Shown piece by piece: positions 1 through 11,114 of a stretch of DNA of 64,000 bases. The stretch comes from Coriolopsis trogii (taxonomy: Eukaryota; Basidiomycota; Agaricomycetes; Polyporales; Polyporaceae): the NCBI GenBank assembly GCA_020543525.1, contig JAHYIO010000028.1:1488001-1552000 (forward strand). Direction: 5' to 3'. The notes below the pieces were generated by a model. That model saw only the letters and a list, made by a program, of their open reading frames with translations, ran no database searches and was not told the origin of the DNA. The translations under genes were made by a program, and so were the position numbers. Numbering within the stretch: position 1 is the first letter of the stretch; every line of letters begins with the position of its first letter.

Positions 1-1172
1 ACGAGCTCCTTGACGAGCGCCGTCTGCTGGTCCTGGGTGCCCGAGCTCGCTCCGATCTCGGTCATGAGCACCGGGCGCTTGTACTTGTCGCCGAGGCCCT
101 GGATGTACGACTTGAAGTAGGACACGGCGGACGCGTCGCTGTAGATGTGCGCGGCGATGGCGTGCACGGTGCACCCGAGCTTGTCGCACTCGGAGAGGAA
201 GGAGTCGAGCCAGTCTTGGCCCTGACCCTTTGAGCCGGAGTTGGTGATCGCCGGGCCGACGAGCGTGGCCTGCGACGCGTAGGGCTGCATGTATTGCATC
301 CAGAGCTTCGCGGCGTCCTGGGGGCTCGTGTTCGACTGCGCTGCGAGGTCGGGCTCATTCAAGCTGCGGATAGCGCGGGGCAAGGGGTGGAAAGACCGTG
401 TGGGATTAGCACATGTAACAACGAGATATCTGCGCCATTGCGACGCGGGAAGCGGCGGAGGGCATGAGAAAGCACTTACAAGAGAAGGTGGGTGCTGCCC
501 TGAGCGAGGGCGGTCTTGACGTTCGCGTCCCATATCTTCGTGAACTCGCTGCCAGGGCCCCAGAGCATCGGGAAGTAGACGACGCCATCGGGCAAGCTGC
601 CGCCTACAGCCGAGAACCAGTTGTATGCCCAGGATGCTTGGCTGTATGAGGTGAACATATTTGAGGGTCCTGGGCACCGATGGTTCTGGGCCGCAGCACT
701 CACCTGGACTTGAACGCCTTCGTCAGCTTCGCGTCGTTGTACGCGAGGCCACGCTTCACGTCACTGTTGCTAGAAGCGGGGCTATTTGATCGTTCGAGTC
801 CAATGCACATGAACAGAACAAAAACAGAACGTACGGAGTTGCAACTGGGGCACTAGTGCTCGAGGTGCGCACAGAAGTCGTTGTAGGGGCATGAGTCGCG
901 CTGGTAGTCGGGATCGGATGGGTAGACTCAGACGGGCTCTGCACAACAGTGGAATGGGTAGACAAGCTGGGTTTGACGGAAGGGATGGTAGATAGGCTTT
1001 GGATGACAGAGATGTGAGTGGACTGGACACTGTGGGTGCTCGCAGAAATGGTAGAGCTTGCTCCGCGGGTCGTGGAGGAGCTGAGTCTTGCACGGCATGT
1101 CCTGGCATCGGTCATGTGGCCATAGTGAACGACTGTCAAAAAGAGTGTGAGGAGGGTAGAGAATGACTTCAT
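1..1172 (-). CDS. GH128 (Asl1-like) secreted beta-1,3-glucanase, 3' end cut by window
   Basis: Predicted secreted endo-beta-1,3-glucanase of glycoside hydrolase family 128, acting on fungal wall or extracellular glucan. The ATG at 1172 opens with MKSFSTLLTLFLTVV, a signal peptide, followed by a roughly 90-residue Ser/Thr-rich linker likely to be O-glycosylated. After an intron (donor near 832, acceptor near 777) comes KRGLAYND, the usual start of the Asl1-like domain. Later exons encode SWAYNWFS, LNEPD (probable acid/base Glu) and LMTEIGAS (probable nucleophile Glu). Introns lie near 710-650 and 480-365. The frame is open to base 1, so the last residues lie outside the window. Family assignment rests on motif order and the two Glu motifs; substrate is inferred from the family. 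Confidence 0.85.
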
Positions 1173-1610
1173 GGTGAGGCAAGACGTTCAGCGACTCCCG
1201 TCGACTGAAAGGGGGGGTTCGTTGGGGGGACTAGAGAGGGATAGGAACGAATGGACAGCTGGCAAGATTTATATAGTCCTGCTTCCGGACATGACGCGCA
1301 GCAATCAGGAAAGTGACAAACCTTACGAAGGGAAGGGAATCCGGAGTGCGTTGCCCGGTGCCTGTTCTGGATGACCTATAGCAGTACTTGGGTGCGCTGA
1401 AAGGTATGGTCGCCATAGAGATCTCCTACAAGAATGAATGCAACGTTCAGGAATAGACATCTGCCTCGATGCGCGCGCATGTTGGTCCGACGTCCACGCC
1501 GCGATGACCCGGCGATGTAGAGTACCTGAAAGAACCCAGTGCGACTTACTGTGTGTGGGTGTACTAGAGACGCCCTGTGCGCGTGACTGTGACTGTCATA
1601 CCAAGGGTCA

Positions 1611-1651
1611 CCCCACGTGGGGTGGAACCCCTGACGTCAGTTTCCCACGTG
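1611..1651. promoter_or_regulatory. Palindromic E-box/CRE cluster in divergent promoter
   Basis: Within 41 bases lie a perfect 12-bp palindrome CCCCACGTGGGG (1611-1622), a perfect CRE TGACGTCA (1632-1639) and a second CACGTG core (1646-1651). The cluster sits between the GH128 gene (ATG 1172, minus) and the kinase gene downstream. CACGTG is bound by bHLH and TGACGTCA by bZIP factors in fungi; actual use here is inference. Confidence 0.5.
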
Positions 1652-1872
1652 CCAAGACCACGCTCACCTACCGTACGACCGACTTGTCACCGTACTTGAG
1701 GGCTGATTGTGAACGTTGGTCAAGATGGCTGCCTGCAGCGTAGAATCGTGAGAATATAATGAGAACAATCTGAAAGGATCGCTGTGTGTGGCGTGTCAGC
1801 GGGAGCATGTTGCGTTGGTGCCATGATCGGCACTTGGGTGAACTGTTTGATCGGCTGTACAAGCGTAGTACA

Positions 1873-1884
1873 TATATATAAAGG
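1873..1884 (+). promoter_or_regulatory. TATA box for the downstream kinase gene
   Basis: TATATATAAAGG is followed after about 35 bases by a pyrimidine-rich stretch (1913-1975) and then an ATG at 1996, the normal layout of a fungal core promoter. It suggests transcription of the kinase gene starts near 1905. Confidence 0.55.
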
Positions 1885-2291
1885 CAGCGTCTCGAAGTTT
1901 CATTGACGTGTCACACTCTCCCATCTCCTTTACACTCGCAGCCTGCTTCTCTGTCGTACCTTGTACCTCCTACTTACCCAAAGTGCCTAATCGTTATGAT
2001 CCTCGTAAGTCGAACCTTATCTTCCGTGCTTCGGAAAGCTGATCCGTCTACATTGCCAGGATGCTCGGCTTACAACGCCTTTTGTGCGACATGCACAAGA
2101 TGCATTGGGGTGCTCGGATTCAACCACCCTTCTGCCATCCGCCCCGTCGGGGCGTTGTCCTTGCGGCTGCAATGGCCATGTTGCTGCAGTCCCGATTGAA
2201 ATGCGACACGTGAGATGCCGCAGCGTCGACTGCCAGCCCCCCAGCCACAATTCCCAAGACTGTCGGCCTGGCTGCTTTCGTTTCAACTGCA

Positions 2292-5057
2292 ATGCAGCTG
2301 CACAGTTCGCCGGATCCAACACTTTTCAATTCGGCGGTGGCGATGATACCATCCCCCCAACTCGGTACTTTCGCCAAGATGATCGCAACCAAGTCCCGGG
2401 CTGCCTCCAGAACCAAACGGAAGCGACGTGCCAGAGTCCAGTCCGACACTTTCGCAACGGCACATGCGCGCGGTGACATCCGTCTGCCGCTCAGTGCCAC
2501 TAAGCCGAACAAGACAGTATGTCGTACTTTTTCCGTTTTCCCTCGAATTGGCTGACGTTACCATCTGAAGGAATCGCAAGTCCTTGACTCGTTCCAGGTA
2601 CCGTTTGAATTCTCCAGCAGTGATACTTTGGTGGGGACGCCGCACGATGTCAGCAGCGCCCTACAGCGTGACTTCAAAGATTCGCCGCGTCTCAAGAATC
2701 CCGACTCCCAGATAGTTGCCTCAAATTCATCGCCACATGTCCCAGATACTACCACGCTTCCGGCAGTCTCCATTACCACCAACGCCTCCAATACTCCGGT
2801 GTCTGCTCGGCAGCTTTTCCGAGAGCGCATCAAGATCATTCGAGCACTCGGGCACGGCAGCTACGGTGTTGTAAACCTTGTTCAAGATACGGTGACCGAT
2901 CAATTCTACGCTCTCAAGACCGTTCGCAAAGATCACGTCTACAGGGACGCCGTCTTTGCCGAACAGAGCGTCCTCAAGAGGGTGTCCGGTAATCCTCATT
3001 TTCTTTCTCTACGCGCGAGCTATGAGGATGATGACAACTACTACTTCTTGACCGTAAGTCACCCTCGTATACAAGCAGTGTTCCATCGTGGGTACGACTG
3101 ACGTCTACGGGCAGGAATACTATCCCGGCGGCGACCTTGGCCGCAAGATTGGCAAGGAAGGACCCATACGCGAATCGCAGGCACGCATATACGCAGCGCA
3201 ACTGGTGCGTGACTGTTCTACATCGTGTCATCATCTGGGCCCCTGAACGGCAAACAATTTGAGTAGATTCTTGGGCTGGAGTCTTTGCACAAACTGCGCA
3301 TCATCCATCGCGACATCAAACCGGAGAACATCCTCATCGACCGCCATGGCCGGCTCGTCATCGCTGACTTCGGGCTGTGCTGCGCGTTCGGTCGCAGCCC
3401 TAACGGACGCCACACGCATCTCGAGCCCGAAGCGCGTTCCGGCTCTACAGAGGACGTCGCTACACATCCTTGCGGAACCGCGCACTTCATGGCGCCCGAG
3501 ATGTACGAAGTATGCGATGAGCGCGGGTATTCGTACCCAGTCGACGTCTGGGCGTTCGGACTGGTGTTATATGCCATGATGCATGCTGCGGTGTGTGTCT
3601 TTGCTTTGTTTCATCCTGTGCTGTGGCCGATCGTTGATGTGTTTGACAGATGCCCTTCGGGATGAACGAAGAGGATGACATGCAAAGCATTGCGGACAAG
3701 CTCTTCTACGAGTCTCTTCGGTTCGATGACACTCGCTTGAGCGAGGCTGCCGTTGACTTTTTGAGCATGGTGCGTGTCTCCGTGGACGTCGTTTGACGCA
3801 AGCTCACTGTACGTCATGCAGGTCTTGAAGAAGAACGCCGACGAACGACCATCGTGGAGAGAGATGAAAGAGCACAGGTGGTTTGCAGACTTGTAAGTTC
3901 ATGGCCTTCCCTCCTTGCATGACAGCCTTTATTGACGAGCCATGTGCTAGTGATTGGAACTCTGTCTCGCGCCGTTCATCGCCTACAGCTCAACATACCA
4001 TGGACGCAGAGGTATGTCCCACGAACTATTCCTCTCGCACCAGCTAACGGGGGTTTCCTGCCAGACTACCGACGATCAACCAGTTTCAGGAGGTCAGCCC
4101 GAAGGAGATAGTCCAATTACTCCGCCGTCTCCATTCGATTGGATCTCGCCGCGATTCGCGTCCCCAATATCCGAGTCCTCAAGCAGCCCATCCGAGCCGT
4201 CGCCGTCCCCAGCGTCGGTGAACCTCGACAAGTGGCTCCCTCCGTCCGATGCATCCGCAAGCTCCGCTCCTTCACCGCCTTCGCCACCACGCCCACCGCG
4301 ACTGCCTACCCTCTTCACTGGGCCGGAATCGTGCACGGGTTATACAGTGCACAAGGCGGCCCCGAGCGCGGACGTGTCCAGCTCGTGCATCGTCTACCAT
4401 GTCCATCGCGCAGCACTCAGCGCTGAATCATACACGGAGGGAAGGAACCAGGGCCTCGAGCCTCCTGTGTTAGATCGCACAGCGCGGCATGCGGACACGG
4501 CCTCGCATGCCCACTCAGACGAGCGGCACCACGCTGTCGACGCGGAGACAGAGAGCGTCTGCGAGTCGAGCGATAGCGAGGGCGACGACACCAATATGGC
4601 ACGATCCTCAGGCTCTAATGATTTTGACGACACGTTTCTGCGCTCGTCGCTCTCCGGCTCTGGACGCCCCGCACGCGCAGCTCAGGCACGTGCTGGTGTT
4701 CCTCACCCGCTGTACACCGACTCTGCGGCGGCGATGCGTCTTAGGAAGAAAGCCTCGGCCGGACACCGCCATTGCTCATCTAACGAGGACAACGAGCGTG
4801 AGTCGAGCACGAGCACTCCGGGTTTGACCTCATCTTCCGGCTCGGATTCAACGCCTATCTGCGAGCCTTCCCTTCGCACTCCCTCTTCGCAGGGTCCTGA
4901 CATCAGCTCGGCCGCTGCCCGAGGTGCCGCAACGTCCCAAGCACAGTCGGTGGTTGAGTATGTGCCTGTCAAGCGTGGGAAGGACCGGGAACTGAAGCTC
5001 AAGACTTGGTGGGCGCGCCGTCGTGGTGTGAAGGCGGCCGATGGAGGTGGGGGATAG
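2292..5057 (+). CDS. AGC-like serine/threonine protein kinase with long Ser-rich tail (copy A)
   Basis: Complete kinase domain spread over eight or more exons. Visible are the Gly loop [13 protein letters not shown]-type lysine in YALKTV, catalytic [15 protein letters not shown] in IADFGLC, APE in FMAPEMYE and the DVWAFG helix. Introns that keep phase are 2517-2570, 3054-3114, 3205-3266, 3591-3649, 3770-3821, 3893-3950 and 4012-4064. The last exon (4065-5057) is a roughly 330-residue low-complexity Ser/Pro tail with no recognised domain, ending [14 protein letters not shown]. The 5' end is uncertain: ATG 2292 gives an open frame, but an ATG at 1996 followed after three codons by GTAAGT, close to the TATA box, could be a short first exon joined in phase at 2298. 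A related kinase lies at 24.7 kb. Substrates are unknown. Confidence 0.8.
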
Positions 5058-5462
5058 TGGTGCGTTCTAGGTCGCCGTTTGTGTCAGAGCGTCCGTCTGC
5101 GCTCGTTGTTGTCTTCGTCGCTCCTTTCTGTACGCTACAGTTTGCCTATTTTGTCTAGTAGTTTATGACTCGTATGAATCCGATACTGTTGTTAATGTTG
5201 ATGCGCCCCAGGGCGGGACTTGACGTGGAACAGAAGTCAAGTTCGGTAACCCAAAATCCATCGACGCAACGCGAAACAGACCATACAGCCGGTAAGCACA
5301 GTACAAGAATACTACATACAGATTAAGAACCACAAGCAAGCTCTACGACACATCCTACGGCACACTACTCTATGTCCACAACGATTTCTACCAAGATGAG
5401 AAGAGACCAAGAAGAAGAAACCTTGCCATCAACCTCAGTTCCCACCATCGTCCCGCAGCTGC
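5058..5462. other. Convergent 3' intergenic region
   Basis: Lies between the stop codons of the kinase (plus) and of the unknown Cys-module gene (minus). It is expected to hold the 3' UTRs and polyadenylation sites. No gene, repeat or other structure was seen. Confidence 0.5.
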
Positions 5463-6791
5463 TCACTTCCGCGGAGCGGGCACCCACATCTGCGGCTCGC
5501 CCGCCTTACGCTCCCTCACCGCGCACGCGCATCCCTGACAGACATAGTTCCTGTGCGTCCCGTTCGCCTTCACCTTCCAACTGTGCCGGCCCGCTGCACC
5601 ACCACCCGGGCACCGGGCAGACACCTGCGCCTCGGACGCGACTGGACCCATCGGCTTTGGGCTGTTCGAGACCAAGCGGACGTCCCCCGGACGAATGCCA
5701 GTCGGCACTGGCTCGCGGTCAGGCCTAGGGTCTGCACGCGAACCTGTGTCCGGTTCGGGCTGCGGTGCGCGTTCGACCAGTGCTCCGAGGTGACTGGAGG
5801 CGGGTGCGGGTGCGGGTGCGGGTCTTGTCATCGGGCTGCCTGCTGTCGAGTCCGCCGACACGCGTCGCGAGGACGGCACCCGGTACGGTCGCCCGATCGG
5901 GCTCGAGACGTCCGCACCCGGGCGCGCGGGGAAGCGGCGGAGAGAGGTCAGGCCGAGCAGCGAGCTCGGCGCATCGGAGAACGTTGTGCCCAGAGAGGAG
6001 CGGCCGGCTGAAGAGCGCCGGGGAGCGGCTGCCCTTTCGACTGCCACAGCGGGAGAGGGAGCTGGATGAGGTGGAGGACGCTGAGAGGGCGCGGGAGTGT
6101 CTTCGGATGCCGACTCGTAGACGGACATCGCGTCCGCGCCTTCGTCCTCTTGGGTCGCGTCTGTTCGTGCCCGCGCGAGGGGCGATCCTTCCGGTAGAGC
6201 AGGCGATGCGCAGGACTCGCGGCGTGGGGATTCCGTAGGTTGTGGACCATCGCAACCTGCCGGCTTGCTTATAAGACACCTGTCTGGCACCCAGAAGCCA
6301 TCCTTCTTCTTCTCGACCACCTTGAGACCACAATGCGGACAAAAGTAGTTGCGAGAGTATCTGTTGCCGCCTACGAGCCATGCGTGGCCCACTGGACAGT
6401 CGAAGGCTCCGTAGTCGTTCGCAGCTGGCGCGCGGGGGCGCGGGTTCGACGCTACAGATCGAACGGACTCGGAACTCTCCCTCGGTCGATCGGGCGCATG
6501 ACGGCGATGAGGGATGGGGGAGGTTGAGCGTCGTTCTTGTGTACTACCAGTCCGAGGTCGCGCGCCACTCTTGCTTTCCGACGTGGGCTCATCCTCGCGC
6601 TCCGTGTCTTGGCCGGCGTCCAGGTCCATCGCCACTTCTTCAACTGGCTGCGGCACTTGTGGTTCATCGACAAGCGTCATCTGGGAGTCCGCGCGAGAGA
6701 CTGGTATGGATGACGAGGTAGATAACCGAGGAATTAATGCACCGACAAAGAGCGGCGGCTTATTGCCATTCGACCACCCTGCATTGTGCAT
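5463..6791 (-). CDS. Unknown protein with two G-H-x-W...N-Y-x-C-x2-C modules
   Basis: Open frame of 442 codons from ATG 6791, which begins MHNAGWSNG; the same frame stays open to 6872 without another ATG, so an upstream exon is possible. Most of the protein is disordered (Ser, Pro, Arg rich). Two short modules are clearly related to each other. At about residues 135-163, GHAWLVGGNRYSRNYFCPHC is followed by a basic stretch and W. At about 400-425, GRHSWKVKANGTHRNYVCQGC is followed by the same layout. Each could bind a metal through His and the CxxC pair, but I do not recognise the family. The N-terminal LYRELLTQMHNAGW may be a small helical segment. No function is proposed. The absence of introns over 1.3 kb is unusual for this window. 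Confidence 0.6.
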   Translation of the reverse strand: MHNAGWSNGNKPPLFVGALIPRLSTSSSIPVSRADSQMTLVDEPQVPQPVEEVAMDLDAGQDTEREDEPTSESKSGARPRTGSTQERRSTSPIPHRRHAPDRPRESSESVRSVASNPRPRAPAANDYGAFDCPVGHAWLVGGNRYSRNYFCPHCGLKVVEKKKDGFWVPDRCLISKPAGCDGPQPTESPRRESCASPALPEGSPLARARTDATQEDEGADAMSVYESASEDTPAPSQRPPPHPAPSPAVAVERAAAPRRSSAGRSSLGTTFSDAPSSLLGLTSLRRFPARPGADVSSPIGRPYRVPSSRRVSADSTAGSPMTRPAPAPAPASSHLGALVERAPQPEPDTGSRADPRPDREPVPTGIRPGDVRLVSNSPKPMGPVASEAQVSARCPGGGAAGRHSWKVKANGTHRNYVCQGCACAVRERKAGEPQMWVPAPRK

Positions 6792-7022
6792 CTGGGTGAG
6801 CAACTCTCGATACAAACGGACAAATCGTACTGACAAGCTTTGATTTCGTTCAGGTATCTTGCGCCGAGCCACGCAAACGCTGGTTTGTTCTTTGTGTACC
6901 CATGATGATACCTACAGTGGGTAACTGAGCATTCAACATAATGAGGTGAAACTTGGCAAATCGAGATACAGACCAAGCCGACGCTCGAATACGCTGTTTG
7001 CGTATTTCCTGTATATTGCCGC

Positions 7023-9852
7023 CTAGGCATCGAGGTCACAGAGGTCAATTACATGCTGTTCGTATCGGGTACAATGAAGAATCGGCCGACCTCCGAAGTA
7101 ACGCTGCTGGTACTCCCGCGTGATCCGGTCCGCCTCTCTGGGTGAATCGTCCGAGTGAAAACGCGATAGTGTCCCGTAACTCGCTGAAAGGTGCGTGTTT
7201 GAATGGTCAGCACATAGAGATAGTAGCGGTGAGAGGACATCTTCGTACATTTTCTCGCCTCATCGGCATTTATGGCCTGTTGTAAATCACGATTGTACTG
7301 GAACATGATGTGGTCTGCCTCCCAAGAGTAGTGTTTCCATGCGGCTTGGTCCTCGTCCCGAAGGATGAGGGTAGGATCGCACTTGCTAGCATCTAGTGTC
7401 ACTTTTGATGCACCGCCCACCGAGTCGGGAACCATATCGCGCAGATGCTGAATGGGGCCCTTGTAGCCGTCCAACTTACATTGACTAGCATATCGTGCCT
7501 TGAGCGCTTTCAACTGTTGTTTCAGCCTCTGAAAATCCTCTCCTGATTTCATCATGTCCTATATTGTGGAGTATGTATGAGAACACCATGCTTCAACTGC
7601 AAGCACTCACCAGAGCAGACTCTATCAGGGGAACCATTGCTTTGAGATAGGGAGCGTTTGCAAGCTCGGGTGTTCTGTCTACATGTCCTTTCCACTCATT
7701 TGAGATCGTGCCCAGAAGCCAATTGAACTTGAAGCGAACAAATGTCTCTACCGCAGCCTCGGGCATGTCGGAAAGTTGACGAGATGGCCTTGCCATGGAC
7801 GCTATGCTGGTTTGTGATCCAGGCGGATTACGGTCCAATGGCGGGACCTCTTTGAACGTGAGGAGCGTAGGATCCCAAGTGACGAAATAGGTGTCGCCGT
7901 CCAGGTCACCGGAGGCCATTGTGTCCGTCACGGAATGGGATGCTCGTGATGAGAAGACTGTCAACAGTGGAGTATGAGAATTAGCCGTCACCCACCTGCT
8001 TGTATTGCAATGCCTCACCTATACAGTTACGATGATGCCGCAATGCTGGATGGTCAACAGCTCGCAGCTTGCGAATATCTATGAATGATTTAGAATGGAT
8101 CGAGATAGCTCTATCTCGCAAAGCTCACCCCCCGGATGGTATGACGGGACGCTGATTGATGTATGAGACTGCGACCCGGGCACGAGTATTACTGTGAAGA
8201 GCGGGCTTACCGGGTCACTGCAACATCTCGAACCAAGACTCCACTCCAGCTGGGTAGATTGACATAGACTTCATCTGGACCGAGTACGCCGTATTCGTCG
8301 ACAACCCCGTAAAGATAGCAGGATTCATGTACACGTAGGTTCATCTTCTTGCGCAGGGCGTTGTACTGCTTACTCTGGAAGTCACGCAATCGTTGTTGGA
8401 TATAGGGCTCGGAGAGGTCCTGACCCGCAAGGAGCATCGAGTAAACTAACTTATTATGTTAGTGTTATTTGTCAGGACTTAAAGACGACACTCACGGCCC
8501 TGAACATAGTCGTCTTCAGCTGCCGCATCCAATTCGCCCTTGATGAATGCGAGAGCTCTTTGGCGGTCAGTCAGGATGCTCCCAATTAAGTCGAGTTGGT
8601 CTCGCACAAGGCGTTCGAAGACGCTTCTCGGGATTCCCAAAGTCAGAAGAAGCGCTATGAATTGGACATTCAATCGTGCTGCGGTAGGCGGCGAGTTGTG
8701 ATCGTTCAGTTCGAGCATGGTCGGTCCTCCTCCGTACTTATACATGGAAGGACGATACGCGATAAGTGGGGCCCTGCTAGAGGAACAATACTCGCCGCAG
8801 AGAGCATCAAATTCTTCATCCGGATACCGGACTAGCAAACCCTTGACACCTCCACGGCGGATCTGGAAAACTTTATCAAGCGATTGGCAGCAAGCTTCTC
8901 AAGACAGGTACAAGCTGAGTTGTGCGTACCAGTTGTGTCAGAGGGCAAATTGTGGTCAGAGCATAGTTGAGCAGCGAGAGAGTGGCGTATCATGCCGCAG
9001 CCGTCACTGTGCAAAGAGCCGTCCGGTGCCGTCAAGTCCGGGATTTCGAGTGCCGATTCTTGAGGTATCTGGTTTCACGGAGTCAGCAATGACTCATGAT
9101 GAATTGCGCAAAGCGTTTTAGCCTACATCACACGACTGGACCGTAGAGGAGAATGATAGACGCAGACGCGCAGCATACTTTCCGTACCCGTTATGAAGAA
9201 ACACCGAGGTCAAGTCACCGAAGAGGGAGAGCAGACGCTGGACAGTCCAGCCGGCATCCTCTCGAAAGAACATCATTTTGCCGCATTTTACATGGGAGTC
9301 TGTGAAGCCGAGGAACCGATACCTATCAGAGCGAGCACATTCGGATCAATGCCAAGTAAGCTGCGGGTCGATATAGCGGCTTTCCACTAACCGAATATTA
9401 TTGATCTGAATGCCTTGCTCAATCCACATCCGAATGTTGACGTTGCAGACTTGATCTGGCACACTCTGTGCCAGAGAAACAAGGCAGAAGCGAGTAGGAT
9501 CGTCGACGAGACGCGTCGCTCGAGAACCCGGTATTTGCTGCAGTTTCATCCTGGTGAAAGTAATCCCATCCGGGCTGTCAACCGCGTATATTGAAACATG
9601 AGGCTTAGGTAACATAGAGGAGATGTAGAGTGTTGTAGCGGTGGGAGAGAGGAACAAGGGTGAGGGTGAGAGTAAGAGACGAAGCTGCTGCTGCCAGACC
9701 TGTGCGCGACCGTCAAGTCGAACGTCGCAGTCCAACTTTCCCAATGCGTTAGCCGACACGGGGTTTGCCGAGATTAGGCTGCTGCAGCTGTGTTGGCAAT
9801 GGCATATGCATGTGTACAGAACGAATGTCCCCACGCCGCACGGTATCAGCAT
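7023..9852 (-). CDS. RNA-dependent RNA polymerase (RNAi type), short N-terminus and C-terminal frameshift
   Basis: Eukaryotic cellular RdRP of the QDE-1/RDR family, which copies single-stranded RNA into dsRNA for small-RNA silencing. Seen in order: YRFLGFTDSHVKCGKMMFF, KYAARLRLSFSS, FQIRRGGVKGLLVRYP, LIAYRPSMYKY, VYVNLPSWSGV, YHPG-DIRKLRAV, and the catalytic SGDLDGDTYFVTWDP whose three Asp bind metal. About nine exons join in phase. Two oddities. Translated length is about 790 residues, whereas fungal relatives are usually well over 1,000, and the missing part is N-terminal; the start (ATG 9852 or 9615) is unsure. Also, in the last exon the frame shifts at an A-run (plus-strand T run 7250-7253): five A instead of four would restore EARK-MYEDVL and the rest to CDLDA-stop. 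This is either a real lesion or a homopolymer error. Confidence 0.8.
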
Positions 9853-9929
9853 TATGACTCACCTGCTCGGTATCGCATACACACTATGTATACGAGCTTT
9901 GCCTCCGCCTCTGAGATTCTGCTCTAAAA

Positions 9930-10560
9930 TGAGAGTGCTTGGCATGAGTTTACTTACGCTTTCCCTATTTCAAGCCACTACTCAGTGTGGTGCGATCGGA
10001 CAAGCAGCGGCGGCGGGGTAGTATTCTATTCAGGTCTCTGGAGATCGTAGCCTACTCAACTGCCCGGCGCAGAAAAAATTCGGCCTCTGCGTATCCTCTC
10101 TTCACGAAGTCTCGCGCTCGAGTCAAGGAATCAAGATTCTGCGACGGTCAAGTCAAGTGCGTCGATGCCTCGCGCTGAATCAATACTCCCTAAGCACCCT
10201 GACAATCCGCGATACGCAAACTCCTCATTTTTTCCCACTTGCCAGCGCATACACCGGTCATCTCGACATAGGGACACGACACTTCTTTTTCTACTTCTTT
10301 GAGAGCAGGCAGAATCCACTCACCAACGACTGCAGCAGGGTAGGCGTTGTCGCTTCCGTGCCAGAATTCCCGTTTCCCAACTGCTACCACTGGTTTGGGC
10401 CCGACATGGAGCTCGAGGTCCCTGTGAAACAAGGCTTGTACGATCCTCCCGAGGGCAAAGCAAACTACGCCCTTTCGCCGTTGCAGTACGTCCGGATGGT
10501 GGTCTTTTGGACCAACGGTGGACCAGGCGGTTCCTCAAGCACCGGCCTTCTGATGGAGAA
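9930..10560 (+). pseudogene. Truncated serine carboxypeptidase (S10) relic
   Basis: Fragments matching in order the first third of the intact S10 gene at 30.8-32.9 kb. A signal peptide (MRVLGMSLLTLSLFQATTQC at 9930) resembles that gene's [20 protein letters not shown]. Then come VKESRFCDGQVK (near 10120-10155), AYTGHLDIGTRHFFFYFFES (near 10250-10305) and [20 protein letters not shown] (10500-10556), the conserved loop upstream of the catalytic serine. The frame is broken by a stop after the signal peptide (10019), and about 180 unrelated bases separate the ESRQNPLTND and VVFWTNG blocks. Everything downstream, including the Ser, Asp and His of the triad, is missing: the relic stops about 110 bases before the hydrophobin ATG. 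Confidence 0.75.
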
Positions 10561-10671
10561 TGGTGCGTGCCGACGCCTATTCACTTTCCTCTTTACAGTC
10601 GCTCCGGGAACTATGTCAGGCCCCAGCCAATTTACTTGACGCCTTCTTCCTCAGTCTCCATACATTTTACC

Positions 10672-11114
10672 ATGCTCACCCACCTCGCCGCCATCTCTGT
10701 CCTCTCCTTTGCTTCCCTTGCGGCCGCCGCTGGCGACTGCTCGACCGGCCCCGTGCAATGCTGCAACAGCGTCGAGAGCGTGAGTGTCCGCGCCCCTCTC
10801 CAGCGCGTCCCGCGAGACTGATACTCAGCTTGTGGCACGCCGCACTACAGGCTGATTCAGCTGTAGGCTCTGCTCTGCTGTCCCTCCTCGCCGTCGTCCT
10901 CCAGGACACGGCGGCGAAGATCGGCCTCGGGTGCTCTGCGATGTCCGCCGTGGGTGTTGGAAGCAGAAATGCGTGCGCTGCTCAGACGGTGTGTTGTGAG
11001 AACAACAACGTTGTACGTCTCGTCTTGTCTATCTCGTCTTCTCGAGTTGCACTGACACTGTTTGTGTGGAAGGGGGGAATGATTTCGATTGGCTGTGTGC
11101 CCGTCTCCCTCTAG
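10672..11114 (+). CDS. Class I hydrophobin (copy A)
   Basis: Small secreted amphipathic protein that assembles at air-water interfaces and coats hyphae. The 103-residue product is encoded by exons 10672-10779, 10851-11012 and 11073-11114, with both introns in phase. A signal peptide (MLTHLAAISVLSFASLAAAA) precedes the eight-cysteine pattern: C, then CC in VQCCNS, C in GLGCS, C in NACA, CC in VCCENNN and C in IGCVPV. Spacing between the third and fourth cysteines is class I-like. Exon coding lengths (108/162/39 before the stop) equal those of the second hydrophobin at 36.3 kb, showing recent common descent. The promoter must lie within, or just after, the carboxypeptidase relic. Confidence 0.93.

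Noticed and set aside
780..805. TTCGAGTCC resembling a tRNA B box
   Set aside because: No A box, acceptor stem or Pol III terminator at the right distance; it lies in a GH128 intron. No tRNA was found in the window.
1438..1743. 101-codon plus-strand frame
   Set aside because: Falls on the promoter motif cluster; no family resemblance or splice context.
2084..2476. Cys-rich plus-strand frame just upstream of kinase A
   Set aside because: Looks finger-like (CPCGC, CRPGC) but cysteines are irregular, it overlaps the kinase 5' exon in another frame, and no splice join supports it.
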